NCBI GenBank assembly: GCA_902798685.1
Contig: CADBXO010000021.1
Coordinates: 1 to 54,088 of the forward strand
Length of the DNA stretch: 54,088 bases
Reading direction: 5' to 3'
DNA from: an uncultured Bacteroidales bacterium
GTDB taxonomy: Bacteria > Bacteroidota > Bacteroidia > Bacteroidales > Bacteroidaceae
In this document: positions 1 to 7,496 of the stretch, piece after piece
Layout: every line of letters starts with the position of its first letter
Position numbering within the stretch: position 1 is the first letter of the stretch
Made by a program: the position numbers and the translations under genes
The notes under the pieces: generated by a model
What the model was told of the DNA's origin: nothing
What the model saw: only the letters and a program-made list of their open reading frames with translations
Databases searched by the model: none

Positions 1-1
1 T

Positions 2-268
2 TTCATGAACCAGCCTCTGCTGGCATGGGCTCAGGAGATTGAGAATCCGGTGCTGCTCATCCACGGCGAGAAGGCCCACTCACGTTACTTCTCGGAGTAC
101 GCCTTTGAGCGCATGACCGGCAGGCATGTGGAGGGTGTATCGGCCGTAGAGGGAAACAAGGAGCTCATGATTATTCCGGGCGCATCGCACGTGGACCTTT
201 ACGATGACGTAGCCGGAGTAATCCCCTACGACAAGATTGAATCATTCTTTAAAGCCAATCTGAAATGA
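2..268 (+). CDS. alpha/beta hydrolase, C-terminal fragment
   Basis: Only the last 88 codons are in the window; the frame is open from base 2, so the true start lies to the left. The segment ENPVLLIHGEKAHS is the strand that carries the acid residue in alpha/beta hydrolases, and PGASHVDLYDD holds the expected catalytic His close to the C-terminus. The nucleophile elbow is not in view. Small hydrolases of this kind often sit beside flavodoxins and NADPH-dependent FMN reductases in Bacteroidales, which is what follows here. The substrate cannot be told. Confidence 0.75.
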   Translation, partial: FMNQPLLAWAQEIENPVLLIHGEKAHSRYFSEYAFERMTGRHVEGVSAVEGNKELMIIPGASHVDLYDDVAGVIPYDKIESFFKANLK

Positions 269-288
269 GAGCCAAATTATTGAATATC

Positions 289-317
289 GTACAAAAGGGG
301 TCAGGCCCCAATTGTAC
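289..317. repeat. 29-bp palindrome with CAAAAGGGG core
   Basis: GTACAA at the left end pairs with TTGTAC at the right end, and AGGGG pairs with the central GGCCCC, giving a near-perfect hairpin just after the hydrolase stop. It shares its first 12 bases with 7430-7441 and belongs to the short repeat family described in the findings. It could act as a terminator, although no U-run follows directly. Confidence 0.6.
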
Positions 318-338
318 TATTTTTAAAAAACAAAAGGC

Positions 339-932
339 ATGAGATTCAGGAACATTATTGCGGCAGCGCTGGCCATTTGCGTGGCATCGGGCTGCAAAGG
401 ACAGACAAACAATCAAAAAACAGATAAGATGAGTAAGTCAATTGTAATATTCTTTTCACACGCCGGTGATAACTACAGCGTAGGTGACATAAAAGTGGGT
501 AACACCAAGATTGTGGCCGATTACATAACAGATATTATCGGCGCCGACCAGTTTGAGATAGTAACCCACAAGTATGACGGCATGGCATACACTCCGCTAA
601 TAGAACTGGCCAAGAAGGAGGCGGCCGATGGTGAGCTACCCCCGTACGAGGGCAAAGCTCCTGACCTGACTGCATACGACACTGTATTCATAGGCGGTCC
701 CGTATGGTGGGGCACCTACCCTCAGGTTATGTTCACACTGTTCAAGGACATCAATCTGGACGGAAAGACCGTAATCCCGTTCACCACCCACGAGGGCAGC
801 GGCCTGGCATCATGCGCAAGCGATGTAAAGAAACAATTCCCCAAGGCCAAAGTAACCCAGGGCTTCAGCATCTACGGCCACGAGGTACGCTCCGGCAAAG
901 CCAAAGTCGAGAAGTGGCTAAAATCTCTTTAA
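339..932 (+). CDS. flavodoxin-family lipoprotein
   Basis: The 197-residue protein starts with a lipoprotein signal ending in the lipobox ASGC (Cys19), then a Flavodoxin_4-type fold. SIVIFFSHAGDNY at about residue 32 is the FMN phosphate loop, and IGGPVWWGTYP at about 116 is the second FMN-binding loop with its aromatic pair. The family binds FMN and carries electrons or acts as a quinone/FMN reductase. A lipid-anchored flavodoxin is common in Bacteroidales. A second Met lies at residue 31 (base 429), just before the flavodoxin fold; a start there would give a cytoplasmic protein without signal. The electron partner is unknown. Confidence 0.85.
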   Translation: MRFRNIIAAALAICVASGCKGQTNNQKTDKMSKSIVIFFSHAGDNYSVGDIKVGNTKIVADYITDIIGADQFEIVTHKYDGMAYTPLIELAKKEAADGELPPYEGKAPDLTAYDTVFIGGPVWWGTYPQVMFTLFKDINLDGKTVIPFTTHEGSGLASCASDVKKQFPKAKVTQGFSIYGHEVRSGKAKVEKWLKSL

Positions 933-935
933 AAG

Positions 936-954
936 TGACGCAAAGGGGTCGTTT
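936..954 (+). repeat. CAAAGGGG-family repeat, copy 2
   Basis: These 19 bases, starting TGACGCAAAGGGG, recur exactly and inverted at 2604-2622. The copy lies between the convergent flavodoxin and FMN-reductase genes and touches the stop codon of the latter. Confidence 0.65.
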
Positions 955-1571
955 TATCTGACAAAGTGCATGGGAGTCCAGGGTTCATCGCCGCGTCCGG
1001 GCGCAGGTTTGCCGCCGGTGGCCTTAAGCAGCCAGGCCATGTTGTGCGCCAAGGCACGCATGGTCTGCAGCCCCTCCTGATCCTGAGCGGCCTGACCGGG
1101 TTCGCGGCCATAGACTATATTCCAGTACTGCGATGTTACCACAGGCATATTGAGCATCTGGAACGGCATATTCAGGGTCTCGAATACGGCCGATGCCCCT
1201 CCCCTGCGACACACGGCAACCACGGCCGCGGGCTTGCCGGCGATGGCGATGCTGTTTGAATAGAATGCTCTCTGCATGACAGCCAGCAGAGCGCCGTTGG
1301 GCTGTCCGTAATAGACCGGTGATCCCACGATGAGGGCATCGGCCTCACTGAACTTGGCGCCGATGACATTGCATATATCATCGTTGAATGCGCAGGCACC
1401 AGACAACTCCCGGCATTTGCCACAGGCGATACAGCCTCTTACCGGTTTGTTTCCAATCCAGACAATCTCACTTTCAATGCCATCGGACTCAAGAGTACGC
1501 GCAATCTCCGTAAGCGCCACGTTCGTATTGCCCTTTTGACGGGGGCTGCCGTTTATCATCAGTACTTTCAT
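954..1571 (-). CDS. NADPH-dependent FMN reductase / iron-sulfur flavoprotein-like
   Basis: The start at 1571 gives MKVLMINGSPRQKGNTN, the classic flavodoxin-like FMN loop, and lies just after a consensus -7 box; the frame is open further upstream but lacks family sequence. The protein has 205 residues. Residues 47-60 carry GCIACGKC followed by a further Cys, the cysteine set of the iron-sulfur flavoprotein subgroup, so it may bind a 4Fe-4S cluster. VGSPVYYGQPNG near residue 80 is the flavin ring contact. It likely reduces flavins, quinones or nitro compounds in the cytoplasm. The native substrate is unknown. Confidence 0.85.
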   Translation of the reverse strand: MKVLMINGSPRQKGNTNVALTEIARTLESDGIESEIVWIGNKPVRGCIACGKCRELSGACAFNDDICNVIGAKFSEADALIVGSPVYYGQPNGALLAVMQRAFYSNSIAIAGKPAAVVAVCRRGGASAVFETLNMPFQMLNMPVVTSQYWNIVYGREPGQAAQDQEGLQTMRALAHNMAWLLKATGGKPAPGRGDEPWTPMHFVR

Positions 1572-1596
1572 GTTAGTACAATATTTCAGTATGCTG

Positions 1597-1604
1597 CAAA
1601 GGTA
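1597..1604 (-). promoter_or_regulatory. -7 box TACCTTTG of the FMN reductase
   Basis: The minus strand reads TACCTTTG, a match to the Bacteroidota -7 consensus TAnnTTTG, 25 bases before the start codon at 1571. It supports that start choice. Confidence 0.65.
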
Positions 1605-1613
1605 AGGTTTTTC

Positions 1614-1753
1614 GCCAAAGTGTCCCACACCTACCCGCGTTAGAGCGTATTCTCGCTGCGGTGAGTGTGGGACATAGCCCCGAAATGAGGGTGTGTAACA
1701 CAGTGAGCGGCCCCACGAGCGCTGTGAGCGGGGATGTTGTGTGACACTTTGGC
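1614..1753. repeat. 140-bp nested inverted repeat
   Basis: The outer arms 1614-1628 (GCCAAAGTGTCCCAC) and 1739-1753 are reverse complements at 14 of 15 bases. Inside, TGTCCCACAC at 1621-1630 is repeated exactly and inverted at 1665-1674. The element fills the gap between two divergent genes. It has no reading frame of note and looks like a small non-coding palindromic element. Confidence 0.6.
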
Positions 1754-1799
1754 AAAAAAATTGATAAATTCGCGCATCGTTTCAGATTGTTTGAGACAA

Positions 1800-2594
1800 A
1801 TGAAATACAGCACGACATATCAGATTACATCGGCCCAGATGGATGGCCGATACCGCCTTACCGTTGACGGAATCCTTACATTCCATGAAAATACGATAGC
1901 CCGATATCTCACATCTCTGGGACTGGCGGCTTTTGACCTTCAGAAACAGGACCGCACGTGGGTGATATCGGAAATAAACCTTGAAATGCCCGCGCCACCC
2001 ACCATGTGGACCGAGGACATTGAGGTCCAGGTATGGGTAAGCGAGATGTCATCACTCCGCATCTGGATGGAATTTACCATGAAAGAAGTGCATTCCGGCG
2101 TTCTGGCGGCACGCGGCAACAGCTGCTGGTCAGTCATTTCAATGTCCGAAAGGAAACTGCTGTCATGTGAAGGCCTTATTCCCAATACCGAACTCATCCC
2201 TGAGCTTGCAGCCGGGCCACACAAGAAACGCGCTGTCATAAAATTTCAGAATGAGCCGATAAACACACTGCAGCATTCGGTAAACCTTATCGATCTGGAT
2301 TTCAACGGGCACACCACTAATCGCAGATATGTCCAGCTGGCTCTGGCCTGCTTTGAGCCGTCATTCCTTGAAGCCTACAGGCCCGACTCGCTTAACATCC
2401 GCTTTATCCATGAGTCCCGTATGGGCGATGAACTTGTTTGCCAGACACATCCTGCCGATGCCCCACAAACATTCGTAGGCAGAATCATCAACGGTTGCGG
2501 TCAAGAGATTTGCAAGGTAAGCAGCCAGTGGGTAAAAAGGGAACCCCTCCCCGATATAGCATCGGTCAACCTTATCCGCCATCCCCAAAAGTGA
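1800..2594 (+). CDS. acyl-ACP thioesterase
   Basis: The 264-residue protein matches the FatA-like acyl-ACP thioesterase family (Acyl-ACP_TE), which releases fatty acids from acyl carrier protein. The family has two hot-dog folds: the first covers roughly residues 1-125 with the conserved helix start HENTIARYL, the second starts near 150. DLDFNGHTTNRRY near residue 170 holds the Asn-His pair of the catalytic site. The start at 1800 is chosen because MKYSTTYQI fits the family N-terminus; an earlier in-frame ATG at 1734 would add unrelated residues that overlap the inverted repeat. Its stop codon opens the palindrome at 2592. Confidence 0.9.
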   Translation: MKYSTTYQITSAQMDGRYRLTVDGILTFHENTIARYLTSLGLAAFDLQKQDRTWVISEINLEMPAPPTMWTEDIEVQVWVSEMSSLRIWMEFTMKEVHSGVLAARGNSCWSVISMSERKLLSCEGLIPNTELIPELAAGPHKKRAVIKFQNEPINTLQHSVNLIDLDFNGHTTNRRYVQLALACFEPSFLEAYRPDSLNIRFIHESRMGDELVCQTHPADAPQTFVGRIINGCGQEICKVSSQWVKREPLPDIASVNLIRHPQK

Positions 2595-2622
2595 CGCAAA
2601 GAGAAACGACCCCTTTGCGTCA
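2592..2622. repeat. 31-bp palindrome, CAAAGGGG family
   Basis: TGACGCAAAG (2592-2601) pairs exactly with CTTTGCGTCA (2613-2622). The right part, 2604-2622, is the inverted copy of 936-954. The first three bases are the stop codon of the thioesterase gene. It can fold as a terminator-like hairpin between two convergent genes. Confidence 0.7.
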
Positions 2623-2642
2623 GAAACCTCCTATTTGTCACC

Positions 2643-3077
2643 TCAAATTTTCTTGGTCATGCGGACACAGCAGAAAGTGTCCCCTTTGATTACGGGGCAG
2701 CAGCAGTCTTTGGTGTAGCCCAGTTTCTCATAAAAGCCCACTTTATTGTCGCGGCTATCCAGGACTGCGGTTTTGAAGCCCAGTTCGCGGGCCCAGTTTT
2801 CGGCCTCCTCAACCACCTGACGTCCCAGTCCCTGGCCGCGATATTCGGGCAGGACCACTACCCGGCCCAGATTTATATGGGTCTCGTCTATGGCGTACAG
2901 ACGGCAGGTTGCTATGGGCAGGTAGTCATCAACAATGACTATGTATTTGGTCTGAGGCGTGTCGTGTTCGTCAAACTCGGCATCAAGGGTTATCTTGTGC
3001 TTGCGGGCCATGGCCTGGATTCGGACGTAGTACGCTCCCGCCTGCTGGGGAGTTCTGGTTGCGCGGATTATCTGCAT
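2643..3077 (-). CDS. GNAT-family N-acetyltransferase
   Basis: The 144-residue protein has the GNAT acetyl-CoA site VVLPEYRGQGLGRQVV near residue 80 (R/QxxGxG/A motif) and the C-terminal FYEKLGY motif. Family members move acetyl groups to amines of small molecules or proteins; the substrate cannot be read from sequence. The start at 3077 is preferred over 3143 because the consensus -7 box sits at 3097-3104, so a longer form would begin upstream of its own promoter. Four Cys residues cluster near the C-terminus (DCCCP, FCC), which is unusual and may bind metal. Confidence 0.85.
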   Translation of the reverse strand: MQIIRATRTPQQAGAYYVRIQAMARKHKITLDAEFDEHDTPQTKYIVIVDDYLPIATCRLYAIDETHINLGRVVVLPEYRGQGLGRQVVEEAENWARELGFKTAVLDSRDNKVGFYEKLGYTKDCCCPVIKGDTFCCVRMTKKI

Positions 3078-3096
3078 GTTGGTATTGTTTGATGCA

Positions 3097-3104
3097 CAAA
3101 GGTA
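3097..3104 (-). promoter_or_regulatory. -7 box TACCTTTG of the acetyltransferase
   Basis: The minus strand reads TACCTTTG 19 bases before the start codon at 3077, which implies a very short untranslated leader. Confidence 0.6.
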
Positions 3105-3118
3105 TTCTGTTTTTTTCA

Positions 3119-3138
3119 TACCTTTGGGATAATCATGG
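3119..3138 (+). repeat. promoter-start 20-mer, copy 1
   Basis: TACCTTTGGGATAATCATGG matches 9417-9436 at 19 of 20 bases. Here the ATG opens a frame of only five codons, and a second short frame of 13 codons follows from 3170. The stretch looks like the remains of a promoter and gene start. Confidence 0.4.
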
Positions 3139-3224
3139 TTCAACGTTTATAATTACTAACCTTACAGACATGACTAACCAACAATTAAGAGAAAAGCCAT
3201 CAAACCGGTAAGATAACTATAGCG

Positions 3225-4508
3225 TCAAACTCCGCGTATGTTCTCGTCCAGGATCAGGGCGCACCATAGGGCAATAAGGCCTCCATGTAGGCCGATGCCC
3301 AGCACCCAGCTGCCGCCCACGGCAACAGTCCAGCACACTATCATGCCAACCGTAACAGGATAATAAATGTCGCCGGCCGCACGGAGTGAGTTCACCCCGA
3401 AGAAGTTAATGGCACGACCCACCTCAACCATTATATCTATCCAGAGCACGATGGTTCCCATGCGTATAATGTGCTCGTTATCGGTCAGCATGGAGAATAT
3501 GGTATGGCCAAAACAGGCCGTGGTAAATGACAACACGAATGTGACTGCAACCGAAATGCGCAGAACACGCCTGCCCAGGGCAAACGCGGCGTTATACTTT
3601 TTCATGCCTGTCAGGTGCCCTATAACAATAGCCCCACCCTGTGCCGCAGCCAGTGAGAACAGGAACACAAAGGTGGTTATGGTCTGTCCGTACGTGCGTG
3701 TGGCCAGTTCATCGTTACCCAGAAAGTTGATAAAATAGGTCACAACCACCATTGAGAGGCTGTAAGACATCTGCTCGCCGGCTGACGGAATGCCCACCTT
3801 GAACAGTTTGCCGGCCTCCTGCCACGGGAACGGCCGGAACAGGCCCTTGGGCAGATGACCTATATACTTACGATACAGCAGATAAAGCAGCAGTACCGAT
3901 GACAACGCCCTGCAGATTACCGTCGATATAGCAGCACCACGCACACCCATGGCCGGCAATCCGAACTTACCGAATATGAGGGCGTAGTTGCCCAGTATGT
4001 TTATGACATTGACCAGACCCGATACGAACATGGGATAATGCGCCTTGTCAACACTCCTCAATGCTGCTGCAGCCGACAGCGATACAGCCTGGAAAAAAGC
4101 GAACGCGCCCACAATCCGCATATACGGGAATCCCTGCGCAAACAGTTCCTCACGGGCCCCCATCATACCCAAAAGGGCCGATGCCCGACCGTACAGGAAC
4201 ACGCTGAACGCCATACCGATAAGGAAATTGAACAGGACCGATATGCCCATCACCTGCAGCACACGGTCGCGCTGTCCCGCCCCCACATACTGCGAGCACA
4301 GGATTGATGTGGCCATCGAAATTACCTGGAAGATGATGAATACAATGTTGATCAGCTGGTTGACCAGTCCCACCGCAGCAACGCTCTCATCGGAGTATCG
4401 GCTCAGCATGAAAGTATCGGCCGCACCCAATGTCATGACAAGCAGAGTGTCAATGAAAATGGGCAATGCAAGAACAGTCAGAAGGCGTGTAAGTGACCCG
4501 TATTTCAT
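3225..4508 (-). CDS. MATE-family efflux transporter
   Basis: The protein of 427 residues has about twelve hydrophobic helices in two matching halves, as in multidrug and toxin extrusion (MATE) antiporters, which expel drugs or metabolites using Na+ or H+. LALPIFIDTLLVMTLGAADTFMLS at the N-terminus is the family's first-helix region with its conserved Pro and Asp. The start at 4508 leaves a short leader after the -7 box at 4530-4537; the longer frame would start upstream of that promoter. It is divergent from the Dabb gene and shares a 70-bp promoter region with it. The substrate is unknown. Confidence 0.92.
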   Translation of the reverse strand: MKYGSLTRLLTVLALPIFIDTLLVMTLGAADTFMLSRYSDESVAAVGLVNQLINIVFIIFQVISMATSILCSQYVGAGQRDRVLQVMGISVLFNFLIGMAFSVFLYGRASALLGMMGAREELFAQGFPYMRIVGAFAFFQAVSLSAAAALRSVDKAHYPMFVSGLVNVINILGNYALIFGKFGLPAMGVRGAAISTVICRALSSVLLLYLLYRKYIGHLPKGLFRPFPWQEAGKLFKVGIPSAGEQMSYSLSMVVVTYFINFLGNDELATRTYGQTITTFVFLFSLAAAQGGAIVIGHLTGMKKYNAAFALGRRVLRISVAVTFVLSFTTACFGHTIFSMLTDNEHIIRMGTIVLWIDIMVEVGRAINFFGVNSLRAAGDIYYPVTVGMIVCWTVAVGGSWVLGIGLHGGLIALWCALILDENIRGV

Positions 4509-4529
4509 GCGTTGGTTTGAAATCGGCTG

Positions 4530-4537
4530 CAAAGATA
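4530..4537 (-). promoter_or_regulatory. -7 box TATCTTTG of the MATE gene
   Basis: The minus strand reads TATCTTTG, 22 bases before the MATE start. Together with the plus-strand box at 4548 it forms a compact divergent promoter pair. Confidence 0.65.
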
Positions 4538-4547
4538 AGAATTTGAT

Positions 4548-4555
4548 TACCTTTG
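4548..4555 (+). promoter_or_regulatory. -7 box TACCTTTG of the Dabb gene
   Basis: TACCTTTG lies 21 bases before the ATG at 4577 and argues against the in-frame TTG start at 4553, which overlaps the box. Confidence 0.65.
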
Positions 4556-4576
4556 CGTGGAAATTATAAAACAAAT

Positions 4577-4882
4577 ATGGTTAAGCATATCATTCTTTGG
4601 ACATTGAATCCGGAGTTATCCGATGATCAGAAAAAGGCCGTAAAGGCAGGTATTAAAGAGGGACTGGAGGGCCTTGTAGGCAAGGTTCCCGGACTGATCG
4701 ACGTAAAAGTACAGATTGACGGCCGTCTGGCTTCATCAAACGCCGATGTCATGCTGGACAGCACCCTTGAGAGCGAGGAGGCGCTCAAAGCCTACGCCAA
4801 GCACCCTGCACACGTAGCCGTGGCCGATACCAAAGTCCGCCCCTATACCATCCAACGCTCCTGCCTGGACTTTGAAATCTGA
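4577..4882 (+). CDS. Dabb (stress-responsive A/B barrel) domain protein
   Basis: At 101 residues it is a single Dabb domain: MVKHIILWTL at the start, a middle acidic helix, and HPAHVAVADTKVRPY near the end, the His-rich motif seen in this family. Dabb proteins form dimeric ferredoxin-like barrels; some are enzymes of polyketide or aromatic metabolism, but bacterial single-domain members are mostly uncharacterised. The following acetyltransferase starts 14 bases downstream, so the two are probably co-transcribed. No substrate is proposed. Confidence 0.85.
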   Translation: MVKHIILWTLNPELSDDQKKAVKAGIKEGLEGLVGKVPGLIDVKVQIDGRLASSNADVMLDSTLESEEALKAYAKHPAHVAVADTKVRPYTIQRSCLDFEI

Positions 4883-4895
4883 AAAGACAAATAAC

Positions 4896-5360
4896 ATGAC
4901 TATACGCAGAGCGGTAAACGATGATCTGGAGGCAGTAAACAGTCTGCTAAGACAGGTATTGAAAGTGCACCATGATGGCCGTCCGGACCTGTTCCGTGCC
5001 GAGGGTAAGAAATACACTGACAGTGAACTCCTTGAGATATTCTCCAACCCCGATACTCCCGTATTCGTATATGATGAAGACGAGATAGTTCTGGGTTATG
5101 CCTTCTGTGTGCTCCAACATCAGGAAAGCGGTAGCCTGATGCCGCTCAGTACCCTGTACATCGATGACATCTGCGTGGATGAGAACGCCCGCGGCAAACA
5201 CATAGGGAGCAAACTGTTTGAGTATGTCAAAGCGTTTGCCCAGGAGAAAGGCTGCCACAACATTACGCTCCACGTCTGGGAGTGCAACCCCGGTGCCGCC
5301 TCATTCTACAAGGCCCTTGGCATGGCCCCACAATATACCTCAATGGAAATGCTCCTTTGA
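4896..5360 (+). CDS. GNAT-family N-acetyltransferase
   Basis: This 154-residue GNAT protein has the acetyl-CoA motif ICVDENARGKHIGSKL near residue 95 and the family C-terminal motif NPGAASFYKALGM. The start MTIRRAVNDD is the typical beta-1 strand of the fold; a TTG 24 bases upstream is in frame but would overlap the Dabb gene. Its last 21 bases overlap the 3' end of the convergent DUF2156-GNAT gene, so the two transcripts are antisense at their ends. The substrate is unknown. Confidence 0.88.
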   Translation: MTIRRAVNDDLEAVNSLLRQVLKVHHDGRPDLFRAEGKKYTDSELLEIFSNPDTPVFVYDEDEIVLGYAFCVLQHQESGSLMPLSTLYIDDICVDENARGKHIGSKLFEYVKAFAQEKGCHNITLHVWECNPGAASFYKALGMAPQYTSMEMLL

Positions 5361-6701
5361 CAGGAGGTAATAGACACATTCTGAGTCCCGATAGAACTCG
5401 GTAGCTCCCCAACGCTGCCAGTATGCGTGGGTTTTGAGCCGATGCATGACCGGTATGAATATAAAGTCATAACGGGACTTGAGTTCCGGCATGATTGACA
5501 TGAGCATATCATAGTTTAGGCGTGTGCCGCGGTATTCCGGCGCTACTATGAATGAGAATACGCCTGTGTAACGCTGGGCGTTCAGGCTGGCCAGAAGTTC
5601 TGGAGCATCTTTAAGAATCTGCTCAGTTTCCTCTTCTATGCGATAATCACTCATATTCAGCAGACCTATAACGTCTCCTGCCTCATCGACTGCCTTGACG
5701 CTGAGCGGCCAGTTAAAGTGCAGGTCACGTACCCAGGTCTCAACCTCAGAGCGGTCAAAACCATATTGGCGCACCATCCAGTCTACGGTGAGAGGTGCAT
5801 CGGCCGGAGTCATTCTGTGCAATGTGTATGGCTTTGAAATGCGTACCACATTGAAACTCAGCAGTATTTCAGGGTGATATGATAGTTTTGCCTTTCTAAG
5901 GCCCGGTATGCCCATATCGTCTTCACGGTTAACGTAGATGTATTGCTCTGGCAGATGGCAGGCAAACTGCTGGTTTATGATGGCAAATGCGCCCTCGATG
6001 TTGCGGTCGGCCTTTTCAACACAAATATCAAATGTGTCATTGGTAACGGCGGCGCCATAACTGAATGCAACCATACGGCCGTTTACAAATATACTGCCGC
6101 CTATCATACCCAGTGATTCCCAATTGCTGAAGATGGTTTCCATGACCTGCCTCTCAACATCTATGGTTTCACTGGAACCTTTTTCCCCCTGCCATATCTC
6201 TGTGAGCTTGCGGCATTCATCAAAAAGTTCAGGCGTGAGCGGGCGGTATTCAAAGTCTGGATTATCGGCCTTGAAACGGTTTACGTGATTGCGCTTGGCC
6301 TGCAAATGCCCGCCTTGCAGTAAGGCCAGATCCGTGCGGCGGTATATGTAATCAAACAGGTCTGGCAAGGGCTCGGATTCAACCTTAAATGATGAGAGAG
6401 CCTGCACCTGCGAGTCCTCAAGGGCATATATTGTAAGCTTTCCGCCACTGTCTGCCAGCAGTGCATTAATCAGTTCATCGGTCAGATTACCCGCCGTACA
6501 TACAGAATAGGCACGCTCCCCTTCATAAATGTAACGCAACACTATAGCATCCCGTAGCACGCACACCTCTGTCTTATACCAGAATTGCCAGCCAATGATA
6601 TTGGCAAAGGTATAGTTGCAGTTGCGGCGCCCCGAATTAAGCGTAACAGCCTGAATCGTCTCCCGGTCAGAGAGCGTCAAAGGATGAAAAGACAATTGCA
6701 T
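5340..6701 (-). CDS. DUF2156 / GNAT two-domain protein
   Basis: The 453-residue protein joins two acyltransferase folds. Residues 1 to about 290 resemble DUF2156, the catalytic fold of phosphatidylglycerol lysyltransferases (LPG_synthase_C), with the motif KRNHVNRF near 137 and NREDDMGIPGLRKAKLSYHPE near 258. Residues from about 296 form a GNAT domain with VAPEYRGTRLNYDML. It has no membrane segments, so it is probably cytoplasmic. The start codon overlaps the stop of the VanX-like gene (TAATG), so translation is likely coupled. A role in aminoacyl transfer to lipid or wall precursors is possible but inferred only from family and neighbour. Confidence 0.82.
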   Translation of the reverse strand: MQLSFHPLTLSDRETIQAVTLNSGRRNCNYTFANIIGWQFWYKTEVCVLRDAIVLRYIYEGERAYSVCTAGNLTDELINALLADSGGKLTIYALEDSQVQALSSFKVESEPLPDLFDYIYRRTDLALLQGGHLQAKRNHVNRFKADNPDFEYRPLTPELFDECRKLTEIWQGEKGSSETIDVERQVMETIFSNWESLGMIGGSIFVNGRMVAFSYGAAVTNDTFDICVEKADRNIEGAFAIINQQFACHLPEQYIYVNREDDMGIPGLRKAKLSYHPEILLSFNVVRISKPYTLHRMTPADAPLTVDWMVRQYGFDRSEVETWVRDLHFNWPLSVKAVDEAGDVIGLLNMSDYRIEEETEQILKDAPELLASLNAQRYTGVFSFIVAPEYRGTRLNYDMLMSIMPELKSRYDFIFIPVMHRLKTHAYWQRWGATEFYRDSECVYYLLSKEHFH

Positions 6702-7393
6702 TATTCAACCGGGAAGGTAAAGTATGTATCCGGATAGGGTTCATCTTTCAGGGTAAAATGCCACCACTCTGAATCAAGCGGCTTGAATCCGTGACGCAGC
6801 ATTGCATCACGCAGGATCATGCGGTTGGCGAACTGAACATCGGTAATACCGCGGTAATCAGGATGGCTCTCTGTTCCGAACCAGTCAAATGTGCCGCCCA
6901 TGTCAACCTCTTTCTCGGTTGTCATGTCAAACAGCGTGAGATCTACCGTTGATCCGCGTGTATGGCCGGACTTGGCCATGATGTAGTCAAGTTCAAACAG
7001 GCGGCTTTTATCCACATCGGGATAGAAGTATCGTCGCATGGTGGTGTCAGCCACGTCGGCCGCCCATCGAACAAAATGATCTACTGCACACTGCGGGCGG
7101 TAGGCATCATAAATCTTGAGTCTGTAACCAAGGCTGATTACGTCATCACTGACCGCCTTGAGGCTATCGGCGGCCTGGCGTGTAAGCAAAGCTGTTGGCG
7201 CCAGATAACCGTCTATGCGCGTGCCGACAAAATTGTAAGTGCCGTAGTAACGTATTTCAAGGATAACATCGGGAACCACATCAGTAATGGCTACAAAATC
7301 ACTTGAGTCCTGCTCCTTAACCGTGCCTTCAGACTGATTGCAGGCTGCAAGCGTTAAGCAGAATGCTATAAAAAATGCAGAATACTTTCTCAT
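6701..7393 (-). CDS. D-Ala-D-Ala dipeptidase-like lipoprotein (VanX/DdpX family)
   Basis: The 230-residue protein has a lipoprotein signal with lipobox LAAC (Cys18). It then carries the zinc motif SGHTRGSTVDLTL, which gives the His and Asp ligands, and SEWWHF, which gives the catalytic Glu and third His ligand, both as in VanX. The family cleaves D-Ala-D-Ala. As an exported lipoprotein it more likely serves wall turnover or dipeptide scavenging than vancomycin resistance, and no vanH/vanA genes are near. Translation is coupled to the downstream DUF2156-GNAT gene. The start at 7393 gives the clean signal peptide and follows the -7 box. Confidence 0.88.
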   Translation of the reverse strand: MRKYSAFFIAFCLTLAACNQSEGTVKEQDSSDFVAITDVVPDVILEIRYYGTYNFVGTRIDGYLAPTALLTRQAADSLKAVSDDVISLGYRLKIYDAYRPQCAVDHFVRWAADVADTTMRRYFYPDVDKSRLFELDYIMAKSGHTRGSTVDLTLFDMTTEKEVDMGGTFDWFGTESHPDYRGITDVQFANRMILRDAMLRHGFKPLDSEWWHFTLKDEPYPDTYFTFPVE

Positions 7394-7413
7394 AATATGT
7401 CCTTTTACGTCCC

Positions 7414-7421
7414 CAAATGTA
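7414..7421 (-). promoter_or_regulatory. -7 box TACATTTG of the VanX-like gene
   Basis: The minus strand reads TACATTTG 20 bases before the start at 7393, matching TAnnTTTG. Confidence 0.55.
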
Positions 7422-7429
7422 TAAAAATA

Positions 7430-7448
7430 GTACAAAAGGGGACTGTCC
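7430..7448 (+). repeat. CAAAAGGGG repeat copy in a divergent promoter region
   Basis: GTACAAAAGGGG here equals 289-300, but the right half of the palindrome has diverged. It lies between two divergent -7 boxes. Confidence 0.5.
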
Positions 7449-7465
7449 TTAATGTGTCATTTTAC

Positions 7466-7473
7466 TATATTTG
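7466..7473 (+). promoter_or_regulatory. -7 box TATATTTG of the secreted hypothetical gene
   Basis: TATATTTG matches the Bacteroidota -7 consensus, 23 bases before the ATG at 7497. Confidence 0.6.
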
Positions 7474-7496
7474 CAAAAAGGACTAATTATCACATT

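Noticed and set aside
6701-7393. Vancomycin resistance locus
   Set aside because: Only the dipeptidase is present; no vanH, ligase or VanRS genes are near, and the product is an exported lipoprotein.
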